Assembly: GCF_018863395.1 (NCBI RefSeq)
Contig: NZ_JAHKRR010000003.1
Span: 124,001-188,000, forward strand
Direction of reading: 5' to 3'
From: Sinomicrobium weinanense
Lineage (GTDB): Bacteria > Bacteroidota > Bacteroidia > Flavobacteriales > Flavobacteriaceae
DNA length: 64,000 nucleotides
A program made the translations under genes and the position numbers. Each line of letters opens with the position of its first letter. The stretch's first letter is position 1. Below the pieces are notes generated by a model. That model made no database searches. It was not told the origin of the DNA and saw only the letters and a list, made by a program, of their open reading frames with translations. Of this stretch, positions 53,231 to 61,917 are shown piece after piece.

Positions 53231-54352
53231 ATGAATGACTTAACAAAAAAAGAAAACATATTTTCCGTTGCCCCGGGCAGGGTATGTCTTTTCGGAGATC
53301 ACCAGGACTATCTGGAGCTTCCGGTCATCGCATGTGCCATCGACCGGTTCATCACCTTAAAGGCCATCCCGAACGACCAGAAAATATTTAACCTGTTTTT
53401 ACCGGACCTCGATGACAAAAGAAATATTGCCCTGGATGTTTCCTCCCATGAGCTTACATACAGGGATTATCTCGTTTCTTCCCTCAAGGTGTTGCACCGC
53501 TACGGATGTAAACCGGACAGGGGGTACGATATAGAGATCAGGGGAGATGTTCCCATGAATGCCGGAATATCCAGTTCTACCGCAGTGGTAGTGGCATGGA
53601 TAAATTTCCTGGCCACAGCTTTTGGTACGGACGAAGAAATGACGCCTTCCCTGCTGTCACAGATCGCTTATGAGGCTGAAGTCCTGGAGCACGGAGAACC
53701 CGGCGGTAAAATGGACCAGTACAGTATAGGCGTGGGAAATGTTGTATATATAGAGACTGGTGATGATTTTTCATGCAGTATCATCGGAGATTCTCTCGAA
53801 GGCCTTATTGTTGCCGAATCAGGGATTCCGAAAGAGACCATTGGCACCCTCAGCAGGTTAAAGAACAATGCCCTGGAGGCAGTGGCCCTCATCAAGGACA
53901 AACGGAATGATTTTGTACTGGAAGATACCATCCCGGAAGACATCCCTCAATACCTGGACATATTGCCGGATGCGCTACATCCTTTCTTTGAGGCAGCCGT
54001 AAAAAACCTCGCCTGCACCCGGCAGGCTCTGGAGCTGCTCAAGGAAAAAAAGCCTGATATGAAACGTCTGGGTGCATTTATGAACGAGCACCACAATATT
54101 CTGCGCGACCTGCTGCACATTACCGTACCCCGTATAGACGATATGGTGGAAGCGGCACTGCAAGCGGGAGCTTTCGGAGCCAAAATAGTAGGATCCGGCG
54201 GAGGAGGCAGCATCGTGGTCATTGCCCCGGGGAAGGAGAAAGAAGTTATCGACGCCCTTAAAAAAGCCGGCGCCAGGGATGCTTATAAAGTATCCGTAGA
54301 CCAGGGGGCCCGGATAGTGAACAGCGTCCTGAAACCAAGTAGCAAACTATAA
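53231..54352 (+). CDS. GHMP-family sugar kinase, galactokinase-like (373 aa)
   Basis: Phosphorylates a sugar at carbon 1 using ATP. GRVCLFGDHQDYLELPV matches the galactokinase signature (GRVNLxGEHTDY), VPMNAGISSSTAVVVAW is the ATP loop, and AKIVGSGGGGSIVVI is motif 3. Divergent from lacI, and 47 bp before a sugar-1-phosphate nucleotidyltransferase gene. Kinase plus nucleotidyltransferase is the arrangement of a sugar salvage route (sugar to sugar-1-P to NDP-sugar), as in fucose, galacturonate or GalNAc salvage. Which sugar is not shown; a GH109 gene nearby makes GalNAc a guess. Confidence 0.9.
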   Translation: MNDLTKKENIFSVAPGRVCLFGDHQDYLELPVIACAIDRFITLKAIPNDQKIFNLFLPDLDDKRNIALDVSSHELTYRDYLVSSLKVLHRYGCKPDRGYDIEIRGDVPMNAGISSSTAVVVAWINFLATAFGTDEEMTPSLLSQIAYEAEVLEHGEPGGKMDQYSIGVGNVVYIETGDDFSCSIIGDSLEGLIVAESGIPKETIGTLSRLKNNALEAVALIKDKRNDFVLEDTIPEDIPQYLDILPDALHPFFEAAVKNLACTRQALELLKEKKPDMKRLGAFMNEHHNILRDLLHITVPRIDDMVEAALQAGAFGAKIVGSGGGGSIVVIAPGKEKEVIDALKKAGARDAYKVSVDQGARIVNSVLKPSSKL

Positions 54353-54399
54353 CCGGGACAACAGAAAACAATGTCCCGGAAACAAACACAACCAGAGAC

Positions 54400-55275
54400 A
54401 TGCACGACAATCTGATCATTTTAGCCGGAGGAGCTTCCTCCAGAATGAAAAAACCGAGTTCCTCTACTGCACTGACAGAAGAGGAGATCAACCAGGCCAA
54501 TGAGCGCAGCAAAGGGCTCATCGGGGTAGGTCCTGAGGGAAGGCCTCTGCTGGATTATGTTCTCTACAATGCCAAAGAGGCAGGATACAGGAACATATAT
54601 ATCGTTATCAGCGAAAAAGGAGGGCTCTTTAAGGAGTTTTACGGAAATACGCCCAAAGACAACAACTTTCACGGCCTCAACATTTCCTTTGCCATACAAT
54701 ATATACCGGAAGGCCGGGTAAAGCCTTTGGGAACGGCAGATGCCCTTTTCCAGGCGGTAGAGCAATACCCGGAACTCAACAAACAGGCCTATTCGGTCTG
54801 TAACAGCGATAATCTGTACTCGGCCAAAGCATTGCTCGCCCTGAGAAAGGCGGAAACCCCTAATGCATTTATCGCCTATGACCGCGATGCACTGGATTTC
54901 CCCCACGAAAGAGTTTCCCGTTTTGCCGTTGCACACACCAATGCTGAGAACCTGTTGCTCGGTATTGTTGAAAAACCAGCCGTAGAAGATATCCCGAAAT
55001 ACAAGGACGACAACGGAAAAATAAGGGTCAGCATGAACGCTTTTAAGTTTGATGGAAATACCTTCTATCCTTATCTGAAAGACTGCCCCATCCACCCGGA
55101 AAGGAATGAAAAGGAACTGCCCACTGCCCTGCTGAACATGATCAGGGATTTCCCGGCGTCTGCAACCGGTATTCCCTTTTCAGAACACGTCCCGGACCTT
55201 ACGGCCAAAGACGATATTGTGGAAGTTAAAAAATACCTGGAAAAACACTTTCCCGACGAACTACGCTGGGAATAA
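54400..55275 (+). CDS. Sugar-1-phosphate nucleotidyltransferase (291 aa)
   Basis: NTP_transferase fold: ILAGGASSRMKKP (GGxxSRM loop), then an insert of about 30 residues with SKGLIGVGPEGRPLLDYVL. The metal/substrate motif is VCNSDNLYS, and there is a late NAFKFDGNTFYPYL block. No left-handed helix domain is visible. Probably the partner of the preceding kinase; the nucleotide and sugar are unknown. A strong terminator follows 26 bp after the stop. Confidence 0.88.
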   Translation: MHDNLIILAGGASSRMKKPSSSTALTEEEINQANERSKGLIGVGPEGRPLLDYVLYNAKEAGYRNIYIVISEKGGLFKEFYGNTPKDNNFHGLNISFAIQYIPEGRVKPLGTADALFQAVEQYPELNKQAYSVCNSDNLYSAKALLALRKAETPNAFIAYDRDALDFPHERVSRFAVAHTNAENLLLGIVEKPAVEDIPKYKDDNGKIRVSMNAFKFDGNTFYPYLKDCPIHPERNEKELPTALLNMIRDFPASATGIPFSEHVPDLTAKDDIVEVKKYLEKHFPDELRWE

Positions 55276-55301
55276 CAATACATATCCCTCTATCTAAAAA
55301 G

Positions 55302-55341
55302 AAGGCAGGACCATCCGGAAACGGGATCCTGCCTTTTTTCT
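55302..55341 (+). terminator. Terminator after the kinase/nucleotidyltransferase operon
   Basis: AAGGCAGGA (55302-55310) pairs with TCCTGCCTT (55327-55335) around a 16-base loop, followed by a T run. The remainder of the 305-bp spacer 55276-55580 holds nothing I can support. Confidence 0.88.
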
Positions 55342-55580
55342 TTTTCACACTTTCATAACATGAGTTTTTCGGTACAGGCCATATTCCATAAACATCGTTA
55401 CCCTTCCGAAGGCCCCCGATATGTTATTCCTGTGCCGCAGCTACCCGACTTGAGATCGATAGCTCAATAATATCCTTGTCTCTGCATTAAGTAAAAAGAC
55501 CACCCGAAACGTGCCGGGCAGCCTTTCTACCAAATCAAAATAAACAAAAACAAAGTGTGTAGTTTAGTATCTTCCTGTTT

Positions 55581-56915
55581 TTACCAGTCTTTTTCAAAAA
55601 CGGACAGATCCACGGAGGGTGGTATACCAGATGCCTCCCGGATGTGATAACTGTCTACCTGGGTATTCTCACTGAAAAAGCCACAGTTTTTCATAAAAAA
55701 GGCTTTTCCGTCTGTTCCTCCTGCATAATCCATACGGGCTTCCTTTCTCGCGGTAGCATCTGCCGTGAATTTTGCCCTGGTCAACTCGTGCCATTTCCCG
55801 GAAGCGGTTCGCACCCATTGGTTGGCATACCGTCCTTTCCGGCTTTTATAGCCTGTTTCCGTCCGGAAATTCTCGAGGAAGGAGTGCAGCCTGGTCAGGT
55901 AAGTGCTTGTATGTGGCCTCCTGAAACTGGCGATCAACTGCCATTCTCCGGTCTCCGGGGCATAGAACCACGCCGTAAAATCGGTAGAATTGTTTTCGGA
56001 GGGCTCTCCCTTCAGTAAAAACCTGTAAGTCGTGCCGGCCTCCCACATAAACTTCTTATAGCTTTGTCCGCCGGAACCTTCATTGCCAAATTCCCCGGCA
56101 TGGACCCCCTCGCCTTTGTCCAGCAGCACGATCTTGTAATCGTCGGGAATACTCGAAGGATCGTCCGTTTCATAGGGGCTCCACACGGAAAACAATATTC
56201 TTCTTTCGGTTTCTGAATTGACCTGGATACCAAAATATCCCTGTCCGAAACCGTTGGCCATAAAATAGGAACCAAGTACATCTTCCCCCTCGGGTATGGT
56301 GACCTCATTGTAAAACCAAAGAATGTCTTCCGAGGCGGGCAGCTCGTAATTGAGATGTATAGAAGGGCCTCTTCTGCCCCAGTAAAAATCGTCCTGTACG
56401 TAATAGACCTTTTCTGCTGTGGCCGCTCCTCCGATAAGTACTTCGTTGACATCGGCAATATAAGCCGACGACTTTTCCTTTCCCTGTAATTCCACATAGT
56501 AATACCCGGGGGTATCCACATTGAATGTTCCTACGGATATGTCTTTATAGTCCGTGTTTACTAGGGTGATTTCCCTGGTCATATCTCCCAGTGCCACCTT
56601 TATAACGGACTCCCCTGTCGGGGCCTTCGCATTCAATCCCACATAGATCTCTCCGGGAGTTGTGACTTTAAACCACGTTCGAATCACGTGATCCGTGTTG
56701 GTCCAGTTGTGAATGCCCGAATCGGAGATCACATCTTTGTTCGCTCCCTCATCGTTGATCACCCAACTGTTCCCCCCGGGAGGGATGCGGATGGAAAATT
56801 CCGGTTCTTTACCTTCTCCCGGTTCCGGATTGTCCGGTATTACACTCCCGTTTACGCAGGAAACGACAAATCCGGTTAAAAACAGCAGGCAAAGATATTT
56901 TACATTACAATTCAT
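55581..56915 (-). CDS. DUF5077/DUF3472 lipoprotein (444 aa)
   Basis: Lipoprotein signal ending GFVVSC (Cys20). Residues about 40-165 match DUF5077 (IRIPPGGNSWVINDEGA, DTPGYYYVELQG); about 170-430 match DUF3472 (YYVQDDFYWGRRGPSIHLNYE, GYFGIQVNSETERRILFSVW, FTAWFYAPETGEWQLIASFRRP). These proteins occur in Bacteroidota carbohydrate utilisation loci, probably binding glycans at the cell surface. It lies downstream of the palindromic site 57076-57100. Confidence 0.85.
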   Translation of the reverse strand: MNCNVKYLCLLFLTGFVVSCVNGSVIPDNPEPGEGKEPEFSIRIPPGGNSWVINDEGANKDVISDSGIHNWTNTDHVIRTWFKVTTPGEIYVGLNAKAPTGESVIKVALGDMTREITLVNTDYKDISVGTFNVDTPGYYYVELQGKEKSSAYIADVNEVLIGGAATAEKVYYVQDDFYWGRRGPSIHLNYELPASEDILWFYNEVTIPEGEDVLGSYFMANGFGQGYFGIQVNSETERRILFSVWSPYETDDPSSIPDDYKIVLLDKGEGVHAGEFGNEGSGGQSYKKFMWEAGTTYRFLLKGEPSENNSTDFTAWFYAPETGEWQLIASFRRPHTSTYLTRLHSFLENFRTETGYKSRKGRYANQWVRTASGKWHELTRAKFTADATARKEARMDYAGGTDGKAFFMKNCGFFSENTQVDSYHIREASGIPPSVDLSVFEKDW

Positions 56916-57075
56916 ACTTCAGATCTTTTTCCATTATTCCGGATCAGTGAGAATAGTGTATTTTCCCGGTTATCCTTAGATTGTACTTCACAATACAGGC
57001 TTGTCACAGCCAGGCACAAACCCGGATCAACTCCTGCTTATGCCCGTGTTACCTATAATCCTTCTTTTAATCACA

Positions 57076-57100
57076 TGTTCGAATTGTGCACGTGCACAAT
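57076..57100. promoter_or_regulatory. Candidate operator, site 2: TGTTCGAA plus an 18-bp perfect palindrome
   Basis: TGTTCGAA (57076-57083) abuts ATTGTGCACGTGCACAAT (57083-57100), a perfect palindrome of 18 bases. It is about 165 bp upstream of the DUF3472 start. The TGTTCGA core is shared with sites 1 and 3. Chance of a perfect 18-mer palindrome in this short spacer is small. Confidence 0.6.
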
Positions 57101-57177
57101 ATAAAGCAAAAAAGAAAAGGGCTAAAGCAATTTATGCTTTCTTTACAAAATCGGAGTTTAATCCGTTCTTTTCAAAA

Positions 57178-57215
57178 ACAACTTTTAAGCCGGATGTGCC
57201 CGGCTTAAAAGTTGT
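57178..57215 (-). terminator. Strong terminator after the GH109 gene
   Basis: ACAACTTTTAAGCCGG (57178-57193) and CCGGCTTAAAAGTTGT (57200-57215) form a perfect 16-bp stem, loop of 6. In minus direction it is followed by TTTTTG. It sits 8 bp after the GH109 stop. Confidence 0.85.
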
Positions 57216-57222
57216 TGTAACA

Positions 57223-58581
57223 CTAATATGTATCCTTTATCCAGTTATAGGGCTTGCGCTTTATCCACATTCCCCTGGTAAAGTCAGGGAAATCCTGAGG
57301 TTCCCCGTTGTTCTCGATAGATGCTTCGGAAAGCGGTGTCACGGCACTCCAGGCCGCGGCATCGTAGGCATCCAGAGGCGGTGCTATATTTTGTTTGGCG
57401 GACTCCACGAATGCGTTGAGCACAAAAAAGTCCATACCGCCATGCCCGGCCCCGGTGGCGTGCTCCCCGAATTTCTGCCACAGCGGGTGGTCGTATTTTT
57501 CAAGCCATTCCTTGTCAGAGTCCCAGCGGTGCGGCTCGGACTTGCCTTCTATATATATCCGGTCACCATCATTTTCCCAGAGCCCGTTGGCTCCCTGTAC
57601 ACGGAAACCGAGGGAATATGGCCTTGGCAGGTTACAGTCGTGAGTCACTATAATGGTTTCTCCGTGGGCAGTTTCTATGGTTGTTGTAATAACATCGCCC
57701 TGTTTAAATTTTACTTTTGCATTGGGATGGTTTTCTCCTCCGTGCTTTACGATATAATTGTGCAACCCTATGGCTTTGGAAGCATTAGAGGTCAGGGACA
57801 CAAAACGGTTACCCCGGTTTATATTATCCATCACTGCTATGGGCCCCACACCATGTGTAGGGTATGTATCTCCATTTCTGTGAACAGAATGCCATGTTCT
57901 CCATTTGGCTTCGGAAATGGCTTTGTCGCCAAATTCAACACCGCCCCCATAGGGTTTTTTCCCGTCGTTGAACTTTACTTCGCGGAGGTCGTGCTGATAA
58001 CCGCAGCGGAAGTGCACCAGTTCGCCGAATACATTCTGTTTTACCATATTCAGTACGGCCATTACATCGCGGCGGTAATTCACGTTTTCGAGTATCATCA
58101 GGTGAGAGCCTGTCTCTTCGTGTGTATTTACCAGGTCCCAGCATTCTTCCAGCGTATTGGCTGCCGAAACTTCCAGCCCGGTATACTTCCCTGCTTTCAT
58201 GGCGTCTACGGCCATTCTTGTATGCCACAACCAGGGAGTTGCAATAACCACTGCATCTACTTCTTTTAATTCCAGTAGGTTACGGTAGTCATAATCAGAA
58301 TCTCCGAATACTTTAGGCTTTTTAAATCCTGCATCCTCTATCTTTTTCAACGCGATCTTGATCCGTTCGGGATCAACATCACAAATAGCAGTTATTTCAA
58401 GATCTTTTCGCTGCAATGCATTGTTCAGATGATTGGTCCCCCTGAGTCCCACACCGATAAATGCAAGCCTCAGTTTGGTATCGCCTTTTCCGTAAATATT
58501 CCCGAAAGACATATTAGGCATTACGGAAATACCCGCCCCGGCTATGGCCGTTTTTCTGATAAAATCCCTTCTTGAGCTCAT
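57223..58581 (-). CDS. GH109 glycosidase, Gfo/Idh/MocA fold, likely alpha-N-acetylgalactosaminidase (452 aa)
   Basis: A twin-arginine-like signal (MSSRRDFIRKTAIAGAGIS) indicates export in folded form with cofactor. The Rossmann part begins AFIGVGLRGTNHLNNAL; ICDVDPERIK and VVIATPWLWHTRMAVDAMKAGKY follow. The C-terminal part (GGGVEFGDKAISEAKWRTWHS, YPTHGVGPIAVMDNINRGNR, GAGHGGMDFFVLNAFVES, QDFPDFTRGMW) matches GH109 enzymes, which remove alpha-GalNAc by an NAD-dependent route. It lies in the LacI cluster with a candidate operator upstream. Confidence 0.92.
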   Translation of the reverse strand: MSSRRDFIRKTAIAGAGISVMPNMSFGNIYGKGDTKLRLAFIGVGLRGTNHLNNALQRKDLEITAICDVDPERIKIALKKIEDAGFKKPKVFGDSDYDYRNLLELKEVDAVVIATPWLWHTRMAVDAMKAGKYTGLEVSAANTLEECWDLVNTHEETGSHLMILENVNYRRDVMAVLNMVKQNVFGELVHFRCGYQHDLREVKFNDGKKPYGGGVEFGDKAISEAKWRTWHSVHRNGDTYPTHGVGPIAVMDNINRGNRFVSLTSNASKAIGLHNYIVKHGGENHPNAKVKFKQGDVITTTIETAHGETIIVTHDCNLPRPYSLGFRVQGANGLWENDGDRIYIEGKSEPHRWDSDKEWLEKYDHPLWQKFGEHATGAGHGGMDFFVLNAFVESAKQNIAPPLDAYDAAAWSAVTPLSEASIENNGEPQDFPDFTRGMWIKRKPYNWIKDTY

Positions 58582-58661
58582 TTCTGTCAGTATTATTGTT
58601 TGTAATATGCGATTTATCTTAATTCCTCTACGAAGAAATAAATTTTTTGTCAGAAAACAAA

Positions 58662-58675
58662 TGTGTTCGATAACA
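58662..58675. promoter_or_regulatory. Candidate LacI operator, site 3 (TGTGTTCGATAACA)
   Basis: Shares the nine bases TGTGTTCGA with site 1, about 80 bp upstream of the GH109 start. It overlaps a minus-strand CACATTTG element (58665-58658) that may be the -7 region. Confidence 0.55.
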
Positions 58676-58767
58676 ATTTTATATATCCTACAAAATTTTA
58701 ACAGAAGGTAAGCCTTGAATGTTGCTTTTTCCTGATTGTTTGTAGTAAAATAACGCCTGTTTTGAGC

Positions 58768-60249
58768 TTACGCAAAATACACTCCCAAAACCAGGTACAG
58801 CAATGTAGTTAAAATTCCGCCGATCAGGGCATATGGCAATTGGGTATTGACATGATCTATATGATCGCTTGCCGAGGCCATGGACGATATGATGGAAGTA
58901 TCTGAAATAGGCGAACAATGATCCCCGAAAACCCCTCCTCCGAGGGTTGCAGCGACTACCAGGGTCAATTCGGCCTGGTGGATCTCAGCCATCGGGATGG
59001 CAATGGCCATCATAATGGCAAAAGTACCCCATGAGGTCCCGGTAGAAAAGGCTATAAATGCGCTTATAACGAAAATAATGGCCGGTAAAAATTCCGGGGA
59101 GAGCCAATTTCTCGAAAGATCGGCTACAAACTTCCCCGTTCCCAAATGGTTACAGGCATCCCCGATAGCAAAGGCAAGTAGCATTAACAGTGCCAATGGC
59201 ATAAGTTCGCTGATCCCTTTTAAAGTGATGTCGACCATCTCTTTTGTTTTCATGATACCCTGGGCCCTGTACAGGATCATCGCCACCAAAATGGCCGCTA
59301 AAACAGCATACAACACAGCAGAAGAGCCGGACCCCTGCCCGATAGACCGGAAAAGATGTTCTGAAAATGAGTTGGCATCTTCTACATTTGCCCAGCCGGT
59401 ATATGCCAGGTTAACCGGCATCATTACGACCATGACCGCCAAGGGAACGATCATATTAAAAGCTCTGGCCCTGATCCCTTTTTTAGATTCAAACGAAGTT
59501 ACGTTGTTCGAAAGCATGGGTTTGGCGTTCTTATTCATCAGCTCTCCCGTTTTCCGCGTCCTTTGCTCCGCTTTTGCCATTGGGCCTATATCTTTTTTGA
59601 AAATGATCACTATAAAGACGATCAGGATGGCGATCAGGGGATAAAAGTTATAGGCGATGGATGACATCATCAATGAAAAAGGGGCCTCGATACCCTGGGT
59701 GAGCAAAAGCCCCATGACAAATGCTCCCCATGCATTGAACGGAATAAGAATGGATGAAGGGGCTGAGGTAGAGTCTGCTATATAAGCCAATTTTTCCCTG
59801 GGGATCTTAAGTTCATCAAAGACAGGGCGGTACAGGGTCCCTACGGTCAGGGAACTGATATTGGTCTCTACAAAGAGCAGGATGCCTGTCAGCATAGCCA
59901 GCAATTGTACTATGACCCTGCTATAACCCTTCTGTTTTTTCTCAAAATAGGCAATGAGCTTATTGAGTTTATGAATAAACCCCTCAACCCCTCTCGAGTA
60001 TTGAATAAACAACAACAATGCCCCCACCAGGGCACTGAACATAATGGTACGGGTATTACCGGGCGATTTAAAAACATCAACAAGCCCTTCTATGGTGGCC
60101 AGCGTTCCCGTAAAGACATTCCAGTCACTCATGATCACCCACGAAAACCAGATCCCGAAAAGCAGGGCCAGATAAACCTGCTTTGTTCTTAGTGCCAGAA
60201 TAATTGCCAGTACCGGAGGTAAAACGGAGAGAAAGCCATAGTCGTCCAT
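58768..60249 (-). CDS. NhaC-type Na+/H+ (or organic ion) antiporter (493 aa)
   Basis: About twelve membrane helices in an NhaC fold, with the family motifs STGTSWGTFAIMMAIAIPMA and GGGVFGDHCSPISDTSIISSMAS near the C terminus. The start ATG at 60249 (MDDYGFLSVLPP) matches the usual family start; a TTG at 60318 would give a 23-residue extension that is not typical. It lies 187 bp upstream of the GH109 gene on the same strand. NhaC relatives exchange sodium or organic acids for protons; the substrate is not shown. Confidence 0.9.
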   Translation of the reverse strand: MDDYGFLSVLPPVLAIILALRTKQVYLALLFGIWFSWVIMSDWNVFTGTLATIEGLVDVFKSPGNTRTIMFSALVGALLLFIQYSRGVEGFIHKLNKLIAYFEKKQKGYSRVIVQLLAMLTGILLFVETNISSLTVGTLYRPVFDELKIPREKLAYIADSTSAPSSILIPFNAWGAFVMGLLLTQGIEAPFSLMMSSIAYNFYPLIAILIVFIVIIFKKDIGPMAKAEQRTRKTGELMNKNAKPMLSNNVTSFESKKGIRARAFNMIVPLAVMVVMMPVNLAYTGWANVEDANSFSEHLFRSIGQGSGSSAVLYAVLAAILVAMILYRAQGIMKTKEMVDITLKGISELMPLALLMLLAFAIGDACNHLGTGKFVADLSRNWLSPEFLPAIIFVISAFIAFSTGTSWGTFAIMMAIAIPMAEIHQAELTLVVAATLGGGVFGDHCSPISDTSIISSMASASDHIDHVNTQLPYALIGGILTTLLYLVLGVYFA

Positions 60250-60504
60250 AGAGGTAAGTGAAATTATAAGCTCATTGATTAAATTGATCACACCAGATGA
60301 CAGATGTAGATCCGACAAAAACGCTAGTGCACATAAGAGCAGTAGACCAGCACAAAATAGGTGATTTTTATTTAAAAAACCAATCTCACAGTTTTCCGGC
60401 AGGTATTTCCATTTAATTTTCGTCTCTCGGCTCCGTTAAAATCCTAACCCCCAACACTTCCGGGGGATTCAGGAAATTATATATTAAAATATCCTTACAT
60501 TTGT

Positions 60505-60534
60505 TTGGCAGAAGATAAAAACCTCGTATATTTG
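60505..60534 (+). promoter_or_regulatory. tRNA promoter
   Basis: TTG (60505-60507) and TATATTTG (60527-60534) with 19-bp spacing, a close match to the Bacteroidota promoter, 13 bp before the initiator tRNA. Confidence 0.8.
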
Positions 60535-60547
60535 CAACCGCAAACAC

Positions 60548-60620
<73 letters not shown>

Positions 60621-60627
60621 CTACGAA

Positions 60628-60655
60628 GAGCCTCAGGAATTCCTGGGGCTTTTTT
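60628..60655 (+). terminator. Hairpin between the two tRNAs
   Basis: AGCCTCAGGA and TCCTGGGGCT form a stem followed by TTTTTT that runs straight into the tRNA-Val. Either a terminator or a processing spacer. Confidence 0.6.
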
Positions 60656-60730
60656 GGGTCATTAACTCAGTTGGTTTAGAGTGTCACCTTGACAGGGTGG
60701 AAGTCACTGGTTCGAATCCAGTATGACCCA
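60656..60730 (+). tRNA. tRNA-Val (GAC)
   Basis: Cloverleaf with acceptor GGGTCAT/ATGACCC, anticodon loop TTGACAG (GAC), T-loop TTCGAAT. Discriminator A, no encoded CCA. Confidence 0.93.
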
Positions 60731-60750
60731 CGTTTTTAGACAATTACAAT

Positions 60751-60780
60751 GAGAGCATCGAGAAATTGGTGCTCTTTTTT
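60751..60780 (+). terminator. Terminator after the tRNA pair
   Basis: GAGAGCA and TGCTCTTTTTT form a stem with a T tract after the tRNA-Val. Confidence 0.8.
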
Positions 60781-60916
60781 TGTACTGCGAAAACTGCACA
60801 ATTCCGTTTTCACCTATGCCATCAAATTTTTTAAAACACTATGGGCCCCAATCTAAAAAAAGCTCTGTTTTTATTCTGGCACAGGTTTTGATAAGCCAGT
60901 AAAAAACAAAATAATC

Positions 60917-61417
60917 ATGAAAGTAGTATACAAGCAAACCGGTTTATTCTTTATTGCATTTTTATGCCTAAACACCATAGCTATGGCACAATCATCCATA
61001 TCTAAAATTGACCTGTCTATTTATCCCAATCCTGAAAAAGGGTATAAACAAATGGTCATTGAGGTTCCGTATTCCGATAATGATGCAGCTAAGAAAATAG
61101 AGTTTACAGTTGGTAAATGGATGGAGGTTGATCCATGTAATAAGCACGGCCTTCAAGGCAGCCTGGAACAGAAAGACCTGGAAGGATGGGGATATTCTTA
61201 TTATGTGTTCAAGTCCGATGGAAATGTTATGTCCACTCAAATGGCTTGCCCGGATAACAATAAAGTAAACCAGTTTATTACTTCCCAGCCGGAAATGGTA
61301 AGGTATAATGGTAAATTACCTGTTGTTATCTATGTTCCCGAAGGATATGATGTGCAATTTAAAATATACAAGGCAGAAGCGGATGTATACCAGGCCAGTG
61401 AGGTGAAACATAAGTAA
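60917..61417 (+). CDS. Ecotin-family periplasmic serine protease inhibitor (166 aa)
   Basis: Dimeric inhibitor of trypsin-like serine proteases. Signal peptide MKVVYKQTGLFFIAFLCLNTIAMAQ. The ecotin core is evident: YPNPEKGYKQMVIEVP, KDLEGWGYSYYVFKSDGNVM, then the reactive loop Ser106-Thr-Gln-Met109-Ala-Cys111 (P1 = Met109), with Cys74 and Cys111 for the usual disulfide, and LPVVIYVPEGYDVQFKIYKA. Ecotin protects against host or predator proteases. It is a single gene downstream of tRNAs. Confidence 0.95.
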   Translation: MKVVYKQTGLFFIAFLCLNTIAMAQSSISKIDLSIYPNPEKGYKQMVIEVPYSDNDAAKKIEFTVGKWMEVDPCNKHGLQGSLEQKDLEGWGYSYYVFKSDGNVMSTQMACPDNNKVNQFITSQPEMVRYNGKLPVVIYVPEGYDVQFKIYKAEADVYQASEVKHK

Positions 61418-61477
61418 ATTAGCTTATAACCCGGAGACCATAGATTCAAACCAGGTATAACACGCGCCTATATTGTT

Positions 61478-61591
61478 AAAAAAGAGGCTGTCTTCCAAAA
61501 AGTAGATTACCCGTTACCCTGAACCCCGATGTATCGGGACAGGCTTTGTTTCAGAGTGATGGGTTACAGAACTTTTAGACAGCCTCTTTTT
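61478..61591 (+). mobile_element. MITE-like element with inverted ends
   Basis: AAAAAGAGGCTGTCT (61478-61492) is inverted at AGACAGCCTCTTTTT (61577-61591); second inner pairs AAAAAGT/ACTTTT and CCCGTTACCC/GGGTTAC support a single palindromic element. No coding capacity. The T run also makes it a likely terminator for the ecotin gene. The 349-bp spacer 61418-61766 holds nothing else. Confidence 0.65.
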
Positions 61592-61766
61592 GGGTTTTTA
61601 TTGAAATCGTGAGGTTCCCACAATTCCGGCAAAATGCGATTACAATGATTAAATAAATCAAAAACAATCATCCCGGGATCTGTTTTTAACATAAGATGCA
61701 ATCTCTTTTTTCATTTAAACCATTATATTCGTATATCATCCATTCCTGATTTTATAACATAACAGT

Positions 61767-61901
61767 ATGAAAATTAAAGAGAGAATTGGCTGGTTTGCCA
61801 GCAAAAAAACAGTACATTTTGTTTTATTGATTTTAACCCTGGCTTTTGTTTTATTCCGAATAGGGTTCGAGTACGGAAGAGTAATGGCAGGTGGGGCATA
61901 G
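61767..61901 (+). CDS. Small single-pass membrane peptide (44 aa)
   Basis: MKIKERIGWFASKK followed by a hydrophobic helix (about 17-31, HFVLLILTLAFVLF) and a short tail GYGRVMAGGA-like end. No family recognised. Reading frame and ATG are clean but the call rests on composition. Confidence 0.4.
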   Translation: MKIKERIGWFASKKTVHFVLLILTLAFVLFRIGFEYGRVMAGGA

Positions 61902-61917
61902 CCTGCATAAGGACATG

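Noticed and set aside
54421-55095. 224-codon minus-strand frame in the nucleotidyltransferase
   Set aside because: Antisense shadow.
57001-58269. 422-codon open frame on the plus strand over the GH109 gene
   Set aside because: Overlaps a strongly supported gene and has no recognisable protein features.
58997-59644. 215-codon plus-strand frame in the antiporter gene
   Set aside because: Antisense to a transmembrane protein with conserved motifs.
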